A stretch of DNA of 64,000 nt from a beta proteobacterium AAP51 (GTDB lineage Bacteria > Pseudomonadota > Gammaproteobacteria > Burkholderiales > Burkholderiaceae_C). Of this stretch, positions 10,898 to 19,111 are shown in pieces. A program made the translations under genes and the position numbers. The notes beneath the pieces are model-generated. The model was not told the DNA's origin and made no database searches. It saw only the letters and a program-made list of their open reading frames with translations. The stretch covers positions 28,387 to 92,386 of the forward strand of contig LJHT01000003.1 in the NCBI GenBank assembly GCA_001295905.1, read 5' to 3'. Position 1 is the stretch's first letter. Each line of letters opens with the position of its first letter.

Positions 10898-11689
10898 CTG
10901 GACATCCGCAAGCTGCAACGCGCCATCGTCGATGGTCTCGAAGACGTGAAGGCCCAGCACATCGCCGTCTTCAACACCGAACACCTCAGCGCCATGTTCG
11001 AGCGCGTGATCATCGCCTCGGGCACCAGCAACCGGCAGACCAAGGCCCTCGCCGCCAGCGTGCGCGACAGCGTGCGCAGCCAGGGTTTCCAGGTGATGAG
11101 CACCGAGGGCGAAGACAACGGCGAATGGATCATCGTCGACTGCGGCGCCGCGGTGGCGCACATCATGCAGCCGGCCATCCGCGAGTACTACCACCTCGAA
11201 GAAATCTGGGGTGGCAAGAACGTCAAGATGAAGATGGGCGCGGTGACCACCAAGCTGGTGAAGGCCAGCGAGCCCGATGCGCCTGCGGCAAAGCCGGGCC
11301 GGGCGGCGAAGACCGCGACGAAGACCGACTCTAAAACCGTCACGAAAGCGGCAGCGCCCAAGACGCCTGCCAAAGCCCCGGCAACCCGGGCGCCAGCGAA
11401 AAAGGCTGCGGCTCCCGCCCCGGCCAAGACGCCCGCGGCCCGCAAGAGTGCGGTGCAGACCGTGGTGGCCGGCGCGCCCAAGAAAGTGGCCGCGAAGAAG
11501 GCGCCCACGAAGACCGCCGCACGCAAGGCTGCTGACAAGTCGGCCGCCTACCAGCGCGTGGGTGCGCGTCGCCCCTCGGTGAAGACGGCGGCGAAGGCGG
11601 CACCCAAGGCCGCTGGCAATACGGCCAGCAAAGCCGCCGCGAAACCCGCTGCCAAGGCCCCGGCCCGCAAGACCCCGCGCTCGGCCTGA
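10898..11689 (+). CDS. rsfS: Ribosomal silencing factor RsfS with Lys/Ala-rich tail, probable CTG start
   Basis: Binds ribosomal protein uL14 and blocks 50S-30S joining in stationary phase. The first 110 residues are a normal RsfS domain: [53 protein letters not shown], then LEEIWGG. Homologues start 'MDIRKLQR...'. Here the matching frame reads CTG-GAC-ATC-CGC at 10898, with GGGAG at 10886-10890 seven bases upstream and no ATG/GTG/TTG before GTG 10946. That later GTG would delete the first helix. From about residue 125 to 263 the protein is a histone-H1-like tail of AAK, KAP and KKA repeats, absent from ordinary RsfS. Confidence 0.88.
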   Translation: MDIRKLQRAIVDGLEDVKAQHIAVFNTEHLSAMFERVIIASGTSNRQTKALAASVRDSVRSQGFQVMSTEGEDNGEWIIVDCGAAVAHIMQPAIREYYHLEEIWGGKNVKMKMGAVTTKLVKASEPDAPAAKPGRAAKTATKTDSKTVTKAAAPKTPAKAPATRAPAKKAAAPAPAKTPAARKSAVQTVVAGAPKKVAAKKAPTKTAARKAADKSAAYQRVGARRPSVKTAAKAAPKAAGNTASKAAAKPAAKAPARKTPRSA

Positions 11690-11717
11690 GCCCGCGCCAG
11701 CCCTTGGTCAGCGCGCC

Positions 11718-12197
11718 ATGAAGCTGCTGGTGCTGGCCGTGGGGCAGCGCCAACCGGCCTGGGCCGACGAGGCCTGGGCCGATTTCGCCAAGCGTTTTCC
11801 GCCCGAGATGCGCCTGGAACTGAAGGCGTTGAAGGCCGAGCCCCGCAGCGGCGGCAAGACCGCCGCGCAATGCATGGAAGCCGAAGCCGCACGCTTCGAA
11901 GCTGTTTTGTTGGCACAAGCCAAAGGCGCGCGCCGCGTGGTGCTGGACGAACACGGCCAGCGCCGCAGCACCGCGCAGCTGGCCGAGCGCGTGCAGGCCT
12001 GGCGCGGCGAGGGCCGCGACGTGGCGCTGTTGATCGGCGGGCCCGACGGTCTGGCGCCGGCCCTGAAAGCCAGCGCCGACGAAACCCTGCGCCTGAGCGA
12101 CCTGACCCTGCCGCACGCCTTCGCGCGTGTGCTGCTGGCCGAAGCGCTGTACCGCGCGTGGACGCTGGCCAGCGGGCACCCCTACCACCGCGAGTGA
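11718..12197 (+). CDS. rlmH: 23S rRNA (pseudouridine1915-N3)-methyltransferase
   Basis: Methylates pseudouridine 1915 in helix 69 of 23S rRNA on the assembled ribosome. 159 residues, standard for this SPOUT enzyme. N-terminus [19 protein letters not shown]. The knotted cofactor site shows [17 protein letters not shown] and [23 protein letters not shown], and the C-terminus is the conserved HPYHRE. It follows rsfS by 28 bp, the usual partner. Downstream the DNA contains a repeated GTTCCG motif (12208-12234) but no clean hairpin before the convergent gene. Confidence 0.96.
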   Translation: MKLLVLAVGQRQPAWADEAWADFAKRFPPEMRLELKALKAEPRSGGKTAAQCMEAEAARFEAVLLAQAKGARRVVLDEHGQRRSTAQLAERVQAWRGEGRDVALLIGGPDGLAPALKASADETLRLSDLTLPHAFARVLLAEALYRAWTLASGHPYHRE

Positions 12198-12270
12198 AGG
12201 GCGCGTTCCGCGGCCTTGTTCCGCGGCCCCGTTCCGTGCGAACTGCCGAACCTGCGTGCGCAGGCTCAGA

Positions 12271-12657
12271 TCACCACAAGGGCGCGGCCAGGGGCGCGGT
12301 GGTCTGCTGCGCCAGCCGCTCGGGCGGCGTGCCGAGGCTGCTGCAGGCCAGCAGCACCGCGCCATCGGCCAGTGCCAGGCGCGGGGCCTCGGCCACGCCG
12401 GCCGCGCCGGCCAGCGCGCGCTGGGCGCTGGCCACGCTGGGTACGGCCAGTTCCAGCCAGCGTTCATCGCCACGCCGTTGCAGGGCCGTGCTGGTCAGGC
12501 CGGCCAGCACGAAGGGGCGCAGCAGCGGGGCGCGCGCAGCTTCCGGCGCCTTCACGAACGAGGCCGGCGCGGCACAAGGCGAGGCCGAGGCCAGCGGCAC
12601 GGCCAGGGCGGCGAAGGCAGCCCCTGCAAGGCGGGCGAGAGTGGCGCGGGTGTTCAT
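12271..12657 (-). CDS. Small secreted protein of unknown function
   Basis: 128 residues from ATG 12657. The N-terminus MNTRATLARLAGAAFAALAVPLASASP is a clear Sec signal peptide, with likely cleavage after ASA. The mature part (about 100 residues) is Ala/Leu-rich with two Cys (one at the mature start, one in LLACSS) and no motif I recognise. Its start region overlaps an arm of an inverted repeat shared with the divergent maf promoter region. Codon usage looks like its neighbours. Confidence that it is a real gene rests on the signal peptide and on lack of a competing frame. Confidence 0.55.
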   Translation of the reverse strand: MNTRATLARLAGAAFAALAVPLASASPCAAPASFVKAPEAARAPLLRPFVLAGLTSTALQRRGDERWLELAVPSVASAQRALAGAAGVAEAPRLALADGAVLLACSSLGTPPERLAQQTTAPLAAPLW

Positions 12658-12724
12658 GAAGTGTCTCCAGTCAGGCCCTGAAGTCTAATAACTCACTTCA
12701 TACTTGGTGGTCGTTGCTTATATC
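12656..12724. promoter_or_regulatory. Divergent regulatory region with inverted repeat and -10 box
   Basis: A relatively AT-rich patch between the secreted-protein gene and maf. It holds a perfect 8-bp inverted repeat ATGAAGTG (12656-12663) / CACTTCAT (12694-12701) with 30 bp between the arms, and a TATATC -10-like box (12719-12724). The right arm partly overlaps the -35 position for that box at 17-bp spacing. Promoter function for maf is inferred from composition and position. Confidence 0.35.
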
Positions 12725-12795
12725 TCCCAAACCATAAAGACGCGGGTTCCAGCGGTGATTCCAGCGCCCGCCAGAGACTGTGGAGAATGCAAGCC

Positions 12796-13425
12796 ATGCC
12801 CTTGCCACCGCCCGTCGCACACCCCTTCGTCTACCTGGCTTCGCAAAGCCCGCGCCGCGTGCAACTGCTGAACCAGCTGGGCGTGAACCACCGCCCCTTG
12901 CTGCCCGACCCGGGCGAAGACCCCGAGGCGCTGGAAGAAACCCGCAGCGGCGAGCTGCCGCTGGCCTATGTGCAGCGCGTGGCCCGGTTGAAGCTGGACG
13001 AGGCGCGCCGCCGCCTGCGCCGCCGCCGGCTGCCGGTGGCCCCCATCCTGTGCGCCGACACCACGGTGGCGCTGGGCACGCGCATCCTGGGCAAGCCTGC
13101 CGACGAAGCCGAGGCCGCCGAGATGCTGCGTGCGCTGTCGGGCCGCAGCCACCGCGTGATGACGGCCGTGGTGGTGCTGGCCGGCACCCAGGTGTTTGCC
13201 GACACCAGCATCTCGCGCGTGCGCTTCGCCGAGCTTTCCGAGACCACCATCCGCCGCTACATCGAGAGCGGCGAACCCATGGGCAAGGCCGGCGCCTACG
13301 CCATCCAGGGCCGCATCGCGGCGTGGATCGCGCACATCGAAGGCAGCCACAGCGGCATCATGGGCCTGCCCCTCTTCGAAACCACCGCCTTGCTGGCGCG
13401 CGCCCGCGTGCGCCTGGAGCTGTAG
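12796..13425 (+). CDS. maf: Maf-family nucleotide pyrophosphatase (dTTP/UTP type)
   Basis: House-cleaning nucleoside triphosphate pyrophosphatase, 209 residues. The conserved blocks are LASQSPRRVQLLNQLG (phosphate loop), ADTTVALGTRILGKPAD with the catalytic Asp, LSGRSHRVMTAV, and ESGEPMGKAGAYAIQGRIAAWI..IEGSHSGIMGLPLFET. The last block is of the YhdE (dTTP/UTP) rather than YceF type. ATG 12796 is preferred over ATG 12787 because GGAG at 12782-12785 is 10 bases upstream of the former and touches the latter. It precedes rng by 4 bp, a frequent pairing. Confidence 0.93.
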   Translation: MPLPPPVAHPFVYLASQSPRRVQLLNQLGVNHRPLLPDPGEDPEALEETRSGELPLAYVQRVARLKLDEARRRLRRRRLPVAPILCADTTVALGTRILGKPADEAEAAEMLRALSGRSHRVMTAVVVLAGTQVFADTSISRVRFAELSETTIRRYIESGEPMGKAGAYAIQGRIAAWIAHIEGSHSGIMGLPLFETTALLARARVRLEL

Positions 13426-13429
13426 ACGC

Positions 13430-14920
13430 ATGGCCACGCAAGACATCCTCATCAACTGGGCCCCGCAGGAAACGCGCGTGGCCGTGGTGGAAAACGGCGC
13501 GGTGCAGGAACTGCACGTCGAGCGCACGCTCGAGCGCGGCCTGGTGGGCAACGTCTACCTGGGCAAGGTGGTGCGGGTGTTGCCGGGCATGCAAAGCGCC
13601 TTCATCGACATCGGCCTGGAGCGCGCCGCCTTCCTGCACGTGGCCGATCTGGTGGGCGGCCCGCCGCGCGCCGAGGCGCGGCCCGACGCGCCGCTGGTGC
13701 CCATCGAGCGCCAGGTGTTCGAAGGCCAGACGCTCACCGTGCAGGTCATCAAAGATGCCATCGGCACCAAGGGCGCGCGCCTGTCCACGCAGATCAGCAT
13801 CGCCGGGCGCATGCTGGTGTTCCTGCCGCACGACAAGCACATCGGCATCAGCCAGAAGATAGGCAGCCACGAGCTGCGCGAAAGCCTGCGCGCGCGCGTG
13901 CAGGCGCTGGCCGCGGCGGGGCTTGAAAAAGACAGCGACAAGGTGGGCGGCTTCATCCTGCGCACCAATGCCGAAGAAGCCACCGACGCCGAACTGGCCG
14001 AAGACATCGCCTACCTGCGCCGTGCCTGGGCGCTGATACGCGAACGTGCGCAGCAGCGCCCGCCGGGCAGCCTGCTGCACCAGGACCTGAGCCTGGCCGA
14101 GCGCGTGCTGCGCGACCTGGCCGTGGATGCCACCGGCACCATCCGCATCGACAGCCGCCTGCAGTGCAACGCGCTGAAGGCCTTCGGCGACACCTACATG
14201 CCGGGCACGGTGAACAAGCTCGAGCTCTACAAGGGCGAGCGGCCCATCTTCGACCTCTTCGGCATCGAGGAAGAGATCGCCCGCGCTTTAGGCCGGCGTG
14301 TTGACCTGAAGAGCGGCGGCTACCTCATCATCGACCAGACCGAAGCGCTGACCACCATCGACGTGAACACCGGCGGCTTCGTCGGTGCGCGCAACTTCGA
14401 CGACACCATCTTCAAGACCAACCTGGAAGCGGCCGGCGCCATGGCGCGCCAGCTGCGGCTGCGCAACCTGGGCGGCATCATCATTGCCGACTTCATCGAC
14501 ATGACGCGGCCCGACCACCAGGAAGCCGTGCTGGCCGAACTGCGCAAGCAGCTGGCGCGCGACCGTACGCGCACCACGGTGAGCGGCTTCACGCAACTGG
14601 GCCTGGTGGAGATGACGCGCAAGCGCACGCGCGAAAGCCTGGCCCACATGCTGTGCGAACCCTGCCCCACCTGCCAGGGCCGCGGCCAGGTGAAGACGGC
14701 GCGCAGCGTGTGCTACGACATCCTGCGCGAAATCTTGCGCGAGGCGCGGCAGTTCAGCCCCAAGGAGTTCCGCGTCATCGCTTCACCGGCGGTGGTGGAG
14801 ATGCTGCTGGACGAAGAAAGCGTGCACCTCGCGGGCCTGAGCGAATTCATCGGCAAGCCGATCTCGCTGAGCGCGGAGGCGGGGATGAATCCGGAGCAGT
14901 ACGACATCGTGCTGGTTTAG
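13430..14920 (+). CDS. rng: Ribonuclease G
   Basis: Endoribonuclease for 16S rRNA 5' maturation and mRNA turnover; cytoplasmic. 496 residues. An S1 domain lies near residues 38-125 (GLVGNVYLGKVVRVLPGMQSAFIDIGLERAAFLHV). The catalytic DNase-I-like part has IDVNTGGFVGARNFDDTIFKTNLEAA and GGIIIADFIDM with the metal-binding Asp residues, and the zinc-link is CEPCPTCQGRG. There is no RNase E-type C-terminal scaffold, so the short RNase G form is clear. Start ATG 13430 gives MATQDILINWAPQETRVAVVENG; the long upstream frame antisense to or overlapping maf is not coding. Likely co-transcribed with maf. Confidence 0.96.
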   Translation: MATQDILINWAPQETRVAVVENGAVQELHVERTLERGLVGNVYLGKVVRVLPGMQSAFIDIGLERAAFLHVADLVGGPPRAEARPDAPLVPIERQVFEGQTLTVQVIKDAIGTKGARLSTQISIAGRMLVFLPHDKHIGISQKIGSHELRESLRARVQALAAAGLEKDSDKVGGFILRTNAEEATDAELAEDIAYLRRAWALIRERAQQRPPGSLLHQDLSLAERVLRDLAVDATGTIRIDSRLQCNALKAFGDTYMPGTVNKLELYKGERPIFDLFGIEEEIARALGRRVDLKSGGYLIIDQTEALTTIDVNTGGFVGARNFDDTIFKTNLEAAGAMARQLRLRNLGGIIIADFIDMTRPDHQEAVLAELRKQLARDRTRTTVSGFTQLGLVEMTRKRTRESLAHMLCEPCPTCQGRGQVKTARSVCYDILREILREARQFSPKEFRVIASPAVVEMLLDEESVHLAGLSEFIGKPISLSAEAGMNPEQYDIVLV

Positions 14921-14939
14921 GGGCCCCAGCCCCTGCCCG

Positions 14940-16532
14940 CTACAACGGCTGCAGCTGCGCCCCGCGCAAGCCCACCAGCAGCGCCCGGCCGCTGCCGTCG
15001 ACCCTGAACTCGCCGTAGCGGGCCACCGCCCAGCGTGCGGCTTCACCTTCCGGAAAGAACCAGGCGTTGGTCACCAGCACCCAGTGGCCGCCGCGGGCTG
15101 TCAGGGCCAGCTTCAGTTCGCTGGGGCCGGGCACGCCGCCTGCCGGCAGCAACTGCAGCGTGGCCACGCCGCGGGCGTCGCGCCGGGCCAGCAGCTGCGG
15201 CGGCGGCCCGGGCCACAGGCCGGTGCTGGGTGGGGGCAGGGTGGGCAGCTGGAAACGCAAGGCCATGTAGTCGCCCTGCATCAGGGAACGCGGGTCGGCT
15301 GGCAAAAGCTCCACGAACAAGGGCTGGCCTTCGGCGATGAGCTTCTCTTTCTGCCAGATGCCGGCGTTGGCCACCGCCAGCAGGGCGGCAAGGCTGAGGG
15401 CCAGGCCGATGCGGGCACGGCCTGCGTGCGGCGGCGAGGCCAGGGCTGTGTCTTCAGCGTGTGCTGCGGTGGGCGCCGCGACCTTTTTCTGCACGCGCCA
15501 CGCCCACATCGCCACGGCGCCCAGCAGCGCGCCGGCGCCCAGCAAGGTCAGCGCCTTGATCTGCAGCGGCCAGGCCAGCGCGTAGTAGAAGGCGCCCAGC
15601 GTCCAGGCGGCGGCCAGCGCTGCGGTGGTGGCCAGGCGCCAACGGTGCGTGGTGGCCGCCAGTGCCAGCGCCAGCAGGCAGGCGCCCAGGGCCGGCATGA
15701 AACCGGCCAGCGCCACCAGCACCAGGGCCGCCGCCGCACACCAGCCCTGGCGCAAGGGCGGCCAGCCGCGTGCGGCCCAGAAGGCAGCGCCCACCGCCAG
15801 CAGCGCAGAGCTGGCCTGCATCGGCAGGTCTTCCCAGCGCGCGCCCAGCGCATGCCTGCGCGCCAGTTCGGCACCGCTGCTGCTGCCCAGGCTGGCGCCC
15901 ACCAGCATCGTCAGGCCCGCCCACGCGCACAGGCCGGCCAGCACGGCCACCAGCCAGCCGGCCTGCACGCTTTCCAGCGCTGCGCGCATGCGCGGCGGGC
16001 AGTGGCGGTGCAGCGCCAGCGCCAGCAGCCACAGGCTCAGCACCAGGTGCAGGGCCAGCCACAACAGCTGCTGGTTGCCGAACCAGGCGCCGCTCCACAG
16101 GCGCGGCGTGAACACCAGCATCGCCAGCAGCGCCGCTGCCGCCCCCAGCATCACGCGCAGCCAGGCCCGCGGCAGGGCCGCCGCCAGGGCCAGGCACAGC
16201 CCGCAGAGCAGCGCCGCTGCGGCCTGGTCGTCCACGTCCTCGAACAGCCCCAGGCCGATGGACAGCAGGCCCAGCAGCAGCGCCGGCTGCGCGAGCTGCT
16301 CCACGAACACCGGCAGTTCGCGGGTGCGCAGCACCACGACGGCCAGGCCCAGCAGCAGGCCGCCCACCACGTAGGGGCCGATGCCCCGCTGCAGCACGTC
16401 GCCCAGCAGCAGGAACACCACCGCCAGCAGCGGCAACGCCGACAGCCAGGCCCCCAGGGCCGAGAGCAGTACCACCGGCCAGGGCCGGCTGGGCAACCCC
16501 TTTGGCGCGGTTTCGATCACGGGCGGGTTCAT
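14940..16532 (-). CDS. DUF4401 / GDYXXLXY-domain integral membrane protein
   Basis: 530 residues. The N-terminal two thirds carry about ten to twelve Leu/Ala-rich membrane helices in the DUF4401 arrangement. The C-terminal part (about 385-530) is a GDYXXLXY domain: after one more helix it shows VELLPADPRSLMQGDYMALRFQLP, where GDYMALRF is the name-giving motif. A fused DUF4401-GDYXXLXY protein next to a DUF2157 protein is a common unit in proteobacteria. The molecular role is unknown. Its start overlaps the upstream DUF2157 stop by 4 bp, so the two are translationally coupled. Confidence 0.85.
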   Translation of the reverse strand: MNPPVIETAPKGLPSRPWPVVLLSALGAWLSALPLLAVVFLLLGDVLQRGIGPYVVGGLLLGLAVVVLRTRELPVFVEQLAQPALLLGLLSIGLGLFEDVDDQAAAALLCGLCLALAAALPRAWLRVMLGAAAALLAMLVFTPRLWSGAWFGNQQLLWLALHLVLSLWLLALALHRHCPPRMRAALESVQAGWLVAVLAGLCAWAGLTMLVGASLGSSSGAELARRHALGARWEDLPMQASSALLAVGAAFWAARGWPPLRQGWCAAAALVLVALAGFMPALGACLLALALAATTHRWRLATTAALAAAWTLGAFYYALAWPLQIKALTLLGAGALLGAVAMWAWRVQKKVAAPTAAHAEDTALASPPHAGRARIGLALSLAALLAVANAGIWQKEKLIAEGQPLFVELLPADPRSLMQGDYMALRFQLPTLPPPSTGLWPGPPPQLLARRDARGVATLQLLPAGGVPGPSELKLALTARGGHWVLVTNAWFFPEGEAARWAVARYGEFRVDGSGRALLVGLRGAQLQPL

Positions 16533-17551
16533 CGTGCGGCCTCTTGCCCTTGGTGCTCTTGGTGCGCTTGGTGCGTTTGATGGGCCTCATGCGCCTTCTG
16601 CAGGCGCAGCAGGGCATGCACCGTGGCCGCCAGCAGCCCGGCCGCCACCAGGCCCAGCAGCAGGAAGCGGCTCATGGGGTCGCTGCGGCCGGCGCCATCG
16701 AACAGCAGACGCAGCAGGCCGCCGCACAGCAGGGTGTTGAGGCCCAGTGCGGCAGCGCTCAGGCCGAAGAGGTCGAAGCAGCGCGCCGGCCCCCAGGCCA
16801 GCACGGTGGCCAGCACGGCCAGCGCCAGCAGGCCCAGCAGGTACTGCCCGCCCACCTGCACATGGAACAAGCCGGCCAGCGCGCTGGCGCTGAGCATCAC
16901 CACCACCAGCGTGAGCGCGGTGCGCAGCGCCCAGGGCCCGGCGCCGGTGAGAACGCGCAGCGGCGGTGCCAGCAGCGCAGCCACGCCCAGCGCCAGCGCC
17001 GCGCCCACCGCGTGCACCGGCAGGTCGTGCGGCACCGCGCGCCAGCTGTGCCCGGTGTGCGCCTGCACCCACAACGCCACGGCCGTCAGCGCCACCAGCG
17101 CCCAGGGGGCCCACAGCAGCTCGCTGCGCAGGCCCAGGGCCAGCGGCAGCATCAGCGCTGCCCACAGCGCAAAGAGCTGCCAGGGGTCGGCGCCGGTCTG
17201 GTAGGTCTGGCCGAAGTAGGCCAGCAGCGCGCCGCTGTTGATGAACACCAGCAAGCCCAGCGGCCGGCGCGCTGCCGGGCGCAACCAGGCGGCGGCCGCC
17301 AGCACCAGCAGCGTGCCTTGCAGCAGCGCGAAGCGCTCCAGGCGGCCCCAGCCGCCCCACTGGGCGGCCACCCAGAACACCAGCCCCATGCCCCCCAGCG
17401 TGGCGGCCAGCGCGGCCAGCCCCAGGGCCACGTGCCGCGCCAGGCCGGCAGGGGTGCCGGCGAGGCCGGCGCGCTGCTCCAGCTGCGTGGTGGCGGCGGC
17501 GTCCAGGCCCTGCTCGGCGGCGCTGCGGTACAGGTGCAGTCGAAGGTCCAT
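16529..17551 (-). CDS. DUF2157 family integral membrane protein
   Basis: 340 residues. A soluble N-terminal segment of about 45 residues (LRLHLYRSAAEQGLDAAATTQL) precedes about eight to ten membrane helices. Helix 2 is followed by FGQTYQTGADPWQLFALWA, a conserved DUF2157 block. The C-terminus ends in a His/Gln-rich run (HEAHQTHQAHQEHQGQ), unusual and possibly metal-binding or just low complexity. First gene of a two-gene unit with the DUF4401 protein. Function unknown. Confidence 0.85.
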   Translation of the reverse strand: MDLRLHLYRSAAEQGLDAAATTQLEQRAGLAGTPAGLARHVALGLAALAATLGGMGLVFWVAAQWGGWGRLERFALLQGTLLVLAAAAWLRPAARRPLGLLVFINSGALLAYFGQTYQTGADPWQLFALWAALMLPLALGLRSELLWAPWALVALTAVALWVQAHTGHSWRAVPHDLPVHAVGAALALGVAALLAPPLRVLTGAGPWALRTALTLVVVMLSASALAGLFHVQVGGQYLLGLLALAVLATVLAWGPARCFDLFGLSAAALGLNTLLCGGLLRLLFDGAGRSDPMSRFLLLGLVAAGLLAATVHALLRLQKAHEAHQTHQAHQEHQGQEAAR

Positions 17552-17738
17552 CGGTGGCTCGGTGTGGCTGCGTTGCGGGTGATGCTAGGCGTGGGGCGCC
17601 GCACTCGGGTGCTGCACCTGCACGGCATCGCGCGGTGCGCCTGGCGGTATCGGCGTGTGCTACCGGGGTGCGCCGCTCACCCCGTTCAACGCCGTTCAAC
17701 CGCGGTGGGCACCAGGCCGGCTGCGCGCACACGCTGCC

Positions 17739-17744
17739 TACAAT
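17739..17744 (+). promoter_or_regulatory. -10 box of purU giving a possible leaderless mRNA
   Basis: TACAAT ends seven bases before the purU ATG (17752), so transcription would begin at or within a base or two of the start codon. No Shine-Dalgarno is present upstream of the ATG. No good -35 is visible; two GTTCAAC direct repeats (17684-17690, 17694-17700; 10-bp period) lie about 40-55 bp upstream of the -10 box and could be an activator site. Confidence 0.5.
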
Positions 17745-17751
17745 TTGCCGC

Positions 17752-18636
17752 ATGGCCCCTGACCACCAGTTCGTTCTCACCCTCTCCTGCCGCGACACCA
17801 AGGGCATCGTGCATGCCGTCGCGGGCCTGCTCTACCAGGCCGGCTGCAACATCATCGATTCACAGCAGTTCGGTGATCTGGAAGGCGAACACGCCACCGG
17901 CCTCTTCTTCATGCGCGTGCACTTCCAAGCGCCGCCGCAACTGGCCCAGGCCGAGACGCTGAGCACACTGTTCCAGCACACGCGGCAGCAGTTCGGCATG
18001 CAGGTGCACTTTCACGCCCTGGGCGTGCGCCCGCGGCTGCTGCTGATGGTGAGCCAGCACGGCCATTGCCTGAACGACCTGCTGTTCCGCTGGAAGAGCG
18101 GCAACCTGGGCGTGGACATCCCGGCCATCGTCAGCAACCACAGCACCTACCGCGGCCTGGCCGAGAGCTACGGCATCCCTTTCCACCATCTTCCCTTGGC
18201 CGGGGGCAGCAGCGCCGAGCTCAAGCGCGCGCAAGAGCTGCAGGTGGAAGCGCTGATCGAGCGCGAGCGCATCGACCTCGTGGTGCTGGCGCGCTACATG
18301 CAGATCCTGAGCGAGCCTTTCTGCCAGGTGCTGGCCGGCCGCGCCATCAACATCCACCATAGCTTCCTGCCCAGCTTCAAGGGCGGGCGGCCTTACCACC
18401 AGGCGCATGCCCGCGGCGTGAAGCTCATCGGCGCCACAGCGCACTACGTGACGGCCGATCTGGACGAAGGGCCCATCATCGAGCAGGACGTGCAGCGCGT
18501 GGACCACACGCTCTCGGCCGAAGACTTCACCGCCGTCGGCCGCGACATCGAATGCATGGTGCTGGCGCGTGCGGTGCGCTGGCACGTGGAGCACCGCGTG
18601 CTTGTCAACGGGCACAAGTGCGTGGTGTTCCGCTGA
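17752..18636 (+). CDS. purU: Formyltetrahydrofolate deformylase
   Basis: Hydrolyses 10-formyl-THF to formate and THF, balancing one-carbon pools. 294 residues. An N-terminal ACT domain (about 5-85; VLTLSCRDTKGIVHAVAGLLY) is followed by a formyltransferase domain: RPRLLLMVSQHGHCLNDLLFRW, VLARYMQILS, then the catalytic region INIHHSFLPSFKGG and IGATAHYVTADLDEGPIIEQDV (Asn, His, Asp triad). ATG 17752 gives the canonical N-terminus; upstream codons belong to a non-coding extension. Convergent with a small membrane protein gene 9 bp downstream. No glycine riboswitch is seen. Confidence 0.96.
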   Translation: MAPDHQFVLTLSCRDTKGIVHAVAGLLYQAGCNIIDSQQFGDLEGEHATGLFFMRVHFQAPPQLAQAETLSTLFQHTRQQFGMQVHFHALGVRPRLLLMVSQHGHCLNDLLFRWKSGNLGVDIPAIVSNHSTYRGLAESYGIPFHHLPLAGGSSAELKRAQELQVEALIERERIDLVVLARYMQILSEPFCQVLAGRAINIHHSFLPSFKGGRPYHQAHARGVKLIGATAHYVTADLDEGPIIEQDVQRVDHTLSAEDFTAVGRDIECMVLARAVRWHVEHRVLVNGHKCVVFR

Positions 18637-18645
18637 AGCGCCCGT

Positions 18646-18867
18646 TCAGCCGCGTTTGCCCCCGAAGGCGAGCATCAGGCCGCCCACCACGATGGCGCCC
18701 ACGCCGGCCCAGACCGGCACGTTGACGGTTTCCTTTTCCTTCACCGTCAACTCCAGCGGGCCCAGCTTCACGGCCGTGGTGTCCTTCGTGTAGCTGAAGC
18801 TGCCATACACCAGGGCCATCACGCCGGCGGCCAGCACCACCGCACCCAGCAGCTTGATTGCATTCAT
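18646..18867 (-). CDS. Small two-helix membrane protein
   Basis: 73 residues starting MNAIKLLGAVVLAAGVMALVYG. There are two predicted membrane segments (about 5-22 and 52-68) separated by a polar, strand-like stretch KLGPLELTVKEKETVN, ending FGGKRG. The layout resembles DUF3185-type small proteins, common in proteobacteria and of unknown function, but I cannot confirm the family. It is much shorter than the open frame it sits in (to 19722), whose upstream part is antisense to the RDD gene. It is divergent from the RDD gene across 244 bp holding a CAGAAT -10-like box at 19031. Confidence 0.65.
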   Translation of the reverse strand: MNAIKLLGAVVLAAGVMALVYGSFSYTKDTTAVKLGPLELTVKEKETVNVPVWAGVGAIVVGGLMLAFGGKRG

Positions 18868-19111
18868 CTCTTCGTGGCTCCTTGAGGCCGCCTGCGGCGC
18901 CGGGTCGGCGACCCGCAGGCCCGCAGTCGGCACGGGCATTGAAGCACAGCGCGTGCGACTGGCGGTGTCGGGACGTTGCGGCGGTGGCGGGCTCGCGTGT
19001 GTCTGCGATGGTGTCTCCAGCTGCGGCTGCCAGAATGACCGGCCATGACCGCTGTCCCGTTCCGCATGAAGTGCCCAGCCGGCCGTGCCGGCGCTGCCCG
19101 AGCCTGAGGCC

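Noticed and set aside
19045..19107. 20-codon frame after a CAGAAT box upstream of the RDD gene, considered as a leader peptide
   Set aside because: No codon bias such as a run of one amino acid and no attenuator hairpin; too short to distinguish from chance.
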